Below, piece by piece: positions 62,970 through 64,000 of a DNA stretch of 64,000 nucleotides. Source of the DNA: Flavobacterium aquatile LMG 4008 = ATCC 11947 (GTDB lineage: Bacteria > Bacteroidota > Bacteroidia > Flavobacteriales > Flavobacteriaceae); NCBI RefSeq assembly GCF_000757385.1, contig NZ_JRHH01000003.1, positions 1 to 64,000 on the forward strand, in the 5' to 3' direction. The translations under genes were made by a program, and so were the position numbers. The notes under the pieces were generated by a model that searched no databases, was not told the DNA's origin, and saw only the letters and a list, made by a program, of their open reading frames with translations. Position 1 is the first letter of the stretch. Every line of letters begins with the position of its first letter.

Positions 62970-64000
62970 ATGTGGAAAAGTCATCCTAAAGCATTGCCTT
63001 ACTTATTTTTATCTGAAATGTGGGAACGTTTTGGTTATTATTTAATGATCGGAATTTTTACACTTTATCTTAAAGATGTTGAAGCAGGTTTTGCTATGAC
63101 AGAGAAAGAAGCTTCCGATTTATATGGAACTTTCATTGCTTTGGTATTTTTAACGCCATTCATTGGGGGTTTAGTTGCCGACAGATATTTAGGTTACAAA
63201 AAATCAATCGTTATTGGCGGATTAATGATGGGCGCAGGTTATTTTATGATGGGAATTCATAGTTTACCGATGCTATATTTAGCAATGACATTAGTAATTG
63301 TAGGAAACGGATTTTTCAAACCAAATATCTCAACATTATTAGGTAATTTCTACAACGAAGACCAGTACAAAGAAAAGAAAGACGAAGGTTACAACATTTT
63401 CTATATGGGAATTAATGTTGGTGCTTTCATTTGTAATTTTTTTGGTGCGGCTTTACAAATTTTATTGGGTTGGCAATACGCCTTTATGGCGGCTGGTTTA
63501 GGAATGTTTATTGGTGTAATCGTTTTCCTTTTAGGGACAAAACATTATGGTGATAAAACCGATAAAAAAGGAATTCAAGAAGGTGATATGCCATTTTCAA
63601 AAATCGTATTATACATCTTAGTTCCATCGGTAGTTTTTGGAGTTATTGGTTGGTTGTTAAAAGGAGTGCAATCAGACATAAATCTTGATAGTTCGATTTT
63701 TGGTTCAGATAGTACGGATGCATTTATTTTTGCTTGTCTTCCTGTAGTTTACTTTTATGGTAGTTTATATTTCAAAGCAAAACCAGAAGAAAAACGACCA
63801 ATTGGCGCTTTACTTTCTATTTTTGCAGTAGTGATTTTGTTTTGGGCTGTTTTTAAATTAAATGGTTCTGCATTAACTACTTGGGCAGATAGATATACAG
63901 ACAGAGAAATAAGTGGAACAACTCAAGCTGTTTTTAGTAATTTAAAATTAGCAAAGGATATTGAATACACAAAAGATTCAACAGAGTTATACGATGCAAG
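62970..64000 (+). CDS. Second POT-family peptide transporter, 5' part
   Basis: ATG at 62970 and open to the window end (343 codons). The translation starts MWKSHPKALPYLFLSEMWER, with the POT motif SEMWERFGYYLMIGIFTLY (15-33), GNGFFKPNISTLLGNF near 112-127, and YNIFYMGINVGAFICNFF near 142-159. It is a separate paralogue of the first POT gene, with diverged sequence. The 3' end lies outside the window. Only 12 bases separate it from the preceding terminator, so its promoter may lie upstream of the hairpin or it relies on read-through. Confidence 0.92.
   Translation, partial: MWKSHPKALPYLFLSEMWERFGYYLMIGIFTLYLKDVEAGFAMTEKEASDLYGTFIALVFLTPFIGGLVADRYLGYKKSIVIGGLMMGAGYFMMGIHSLPMLYLAMTLVIVGNGFFKPNISTLLGNFYNEDQYKEKKDEGYNIFYMGINVGAFICNFFGAALQILLGWQYAFMAAGLGMFIGVIVFLLGTKHYGDKTDKKGIQEGDMPFSKIVLYILVPSVVFGVIGWLLKGVQSDINLDSSIFGSDSTDAFIFACLPVVYFYGSLYFKAKPEEKRPIGALLSIFAVVILFWAVFKLNGSALTTWADRYTDREISGTTQAVFSNLKLAKDIEYTKDSTELYDA

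Overview
The window is one continuous stretch of an AT-rich chromosome from a member of the Bacteroidota, most likely Flavobacterium or a close relative. The signs are: T9SS type A C-terminal sorting domains, a PorP/SprF tail, SusC/SusD/SusE proteins, a GYDIA-family GHMP kinase, lipoproteins with Bacteroidota-type signals, and repeated TAnnTTTG -7 promoter boxes about 10-40 bases upstream of genes instead of strong Shine-Dalgarno sites. This assignment comes from reading the sequence; no database was searched.

Layout. 1-300: 3' end of a PorP/SprF-like gene. 356-871: gamma-carbonic-anhydrase-type hexapeptide protein. 989-3945 (minus): mevalonate operon (diphosphomevalonate decarboxylase, mevalonate kinase, UbiA-type prenyltransferase), divergent from a TspO/MBR gene at 4030. 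4576-15607 (minus): three tandem paralogous genes for very large secreted CUB/fibronectin-III proteins, each with its own promoter and terminator. 15674-17706 (minus): HI0933-type flavoprotein and a glycerophosphodiesterase lipoprotein. 17783-38560: a complete starch/maltodextrin utilization locus. Its minus arm carries two GH13 enzymes, a GH97, a GH65 phosphorylase, beta-phosphoglucomutase, an MFS sugar transporter and a LacI regulator. Its plus arm carries susC, susD, susE and a T9SS-exported amylase. The minus arm is interrupted by a GIY-YIG gene bracketed by palindromic repeats. 38676-41390: AsmA-like protein.

41492-48665 is the main accessory region: a roughly 7.2 kb integrative element inserted at the 3' end of tRNA-Phe. 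It has 13-base direct repeats as att sites, paired arm-type repeats inside both ends, a tyrosine recombinase at the left end, an XRE regulator facing a perfect palindrome, an excisionase-like HTH protein, a protein resembling filamentous-phage/plasmid rolling-circle replication proteins, an orphan gene, and a cargo of three exported proteins (a small secreted protein, a 50-residue lipoprotein too short for a usual ORF cut-off, and a trypsin-like lipoprotein with an intact triad). It carries no recognisable capsid, Zot/pI or conjugation gene. The insertion separated tRNA-Phe from its old terminator and supplied a new one.

48849-56348 (plus) is a housekeeping block: coaX, an outer-membrane protein, a TPR-like protein, lptC, a small membrane protein, a CorC/HlyC-type protein and a PpiD/SurA-type isomerase. 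56420-58799 (minus) completes the mevalonate theme with a GYDIA kinase and HMG-CoA reductase. 58969-64000 (plus) is a peptide-use block: a DPP-IV peptidase and two POT transporters, the second cut by the window edge.

How the starch genes fit together: the exported amylase and SusD/E handle starch at the surface, SusC imports oligosaccharides, periplasmic GH13/GH97 enzymes trim them, the MFS protein moves maltose inward, and GH65 plus beta-phosphoglucomutase yield glucose and glucose-6-phosphate. A perfect LacI-type palindrome upstream of susC and a degenerate copy near the transporter operon suggest control by the LacI protein.
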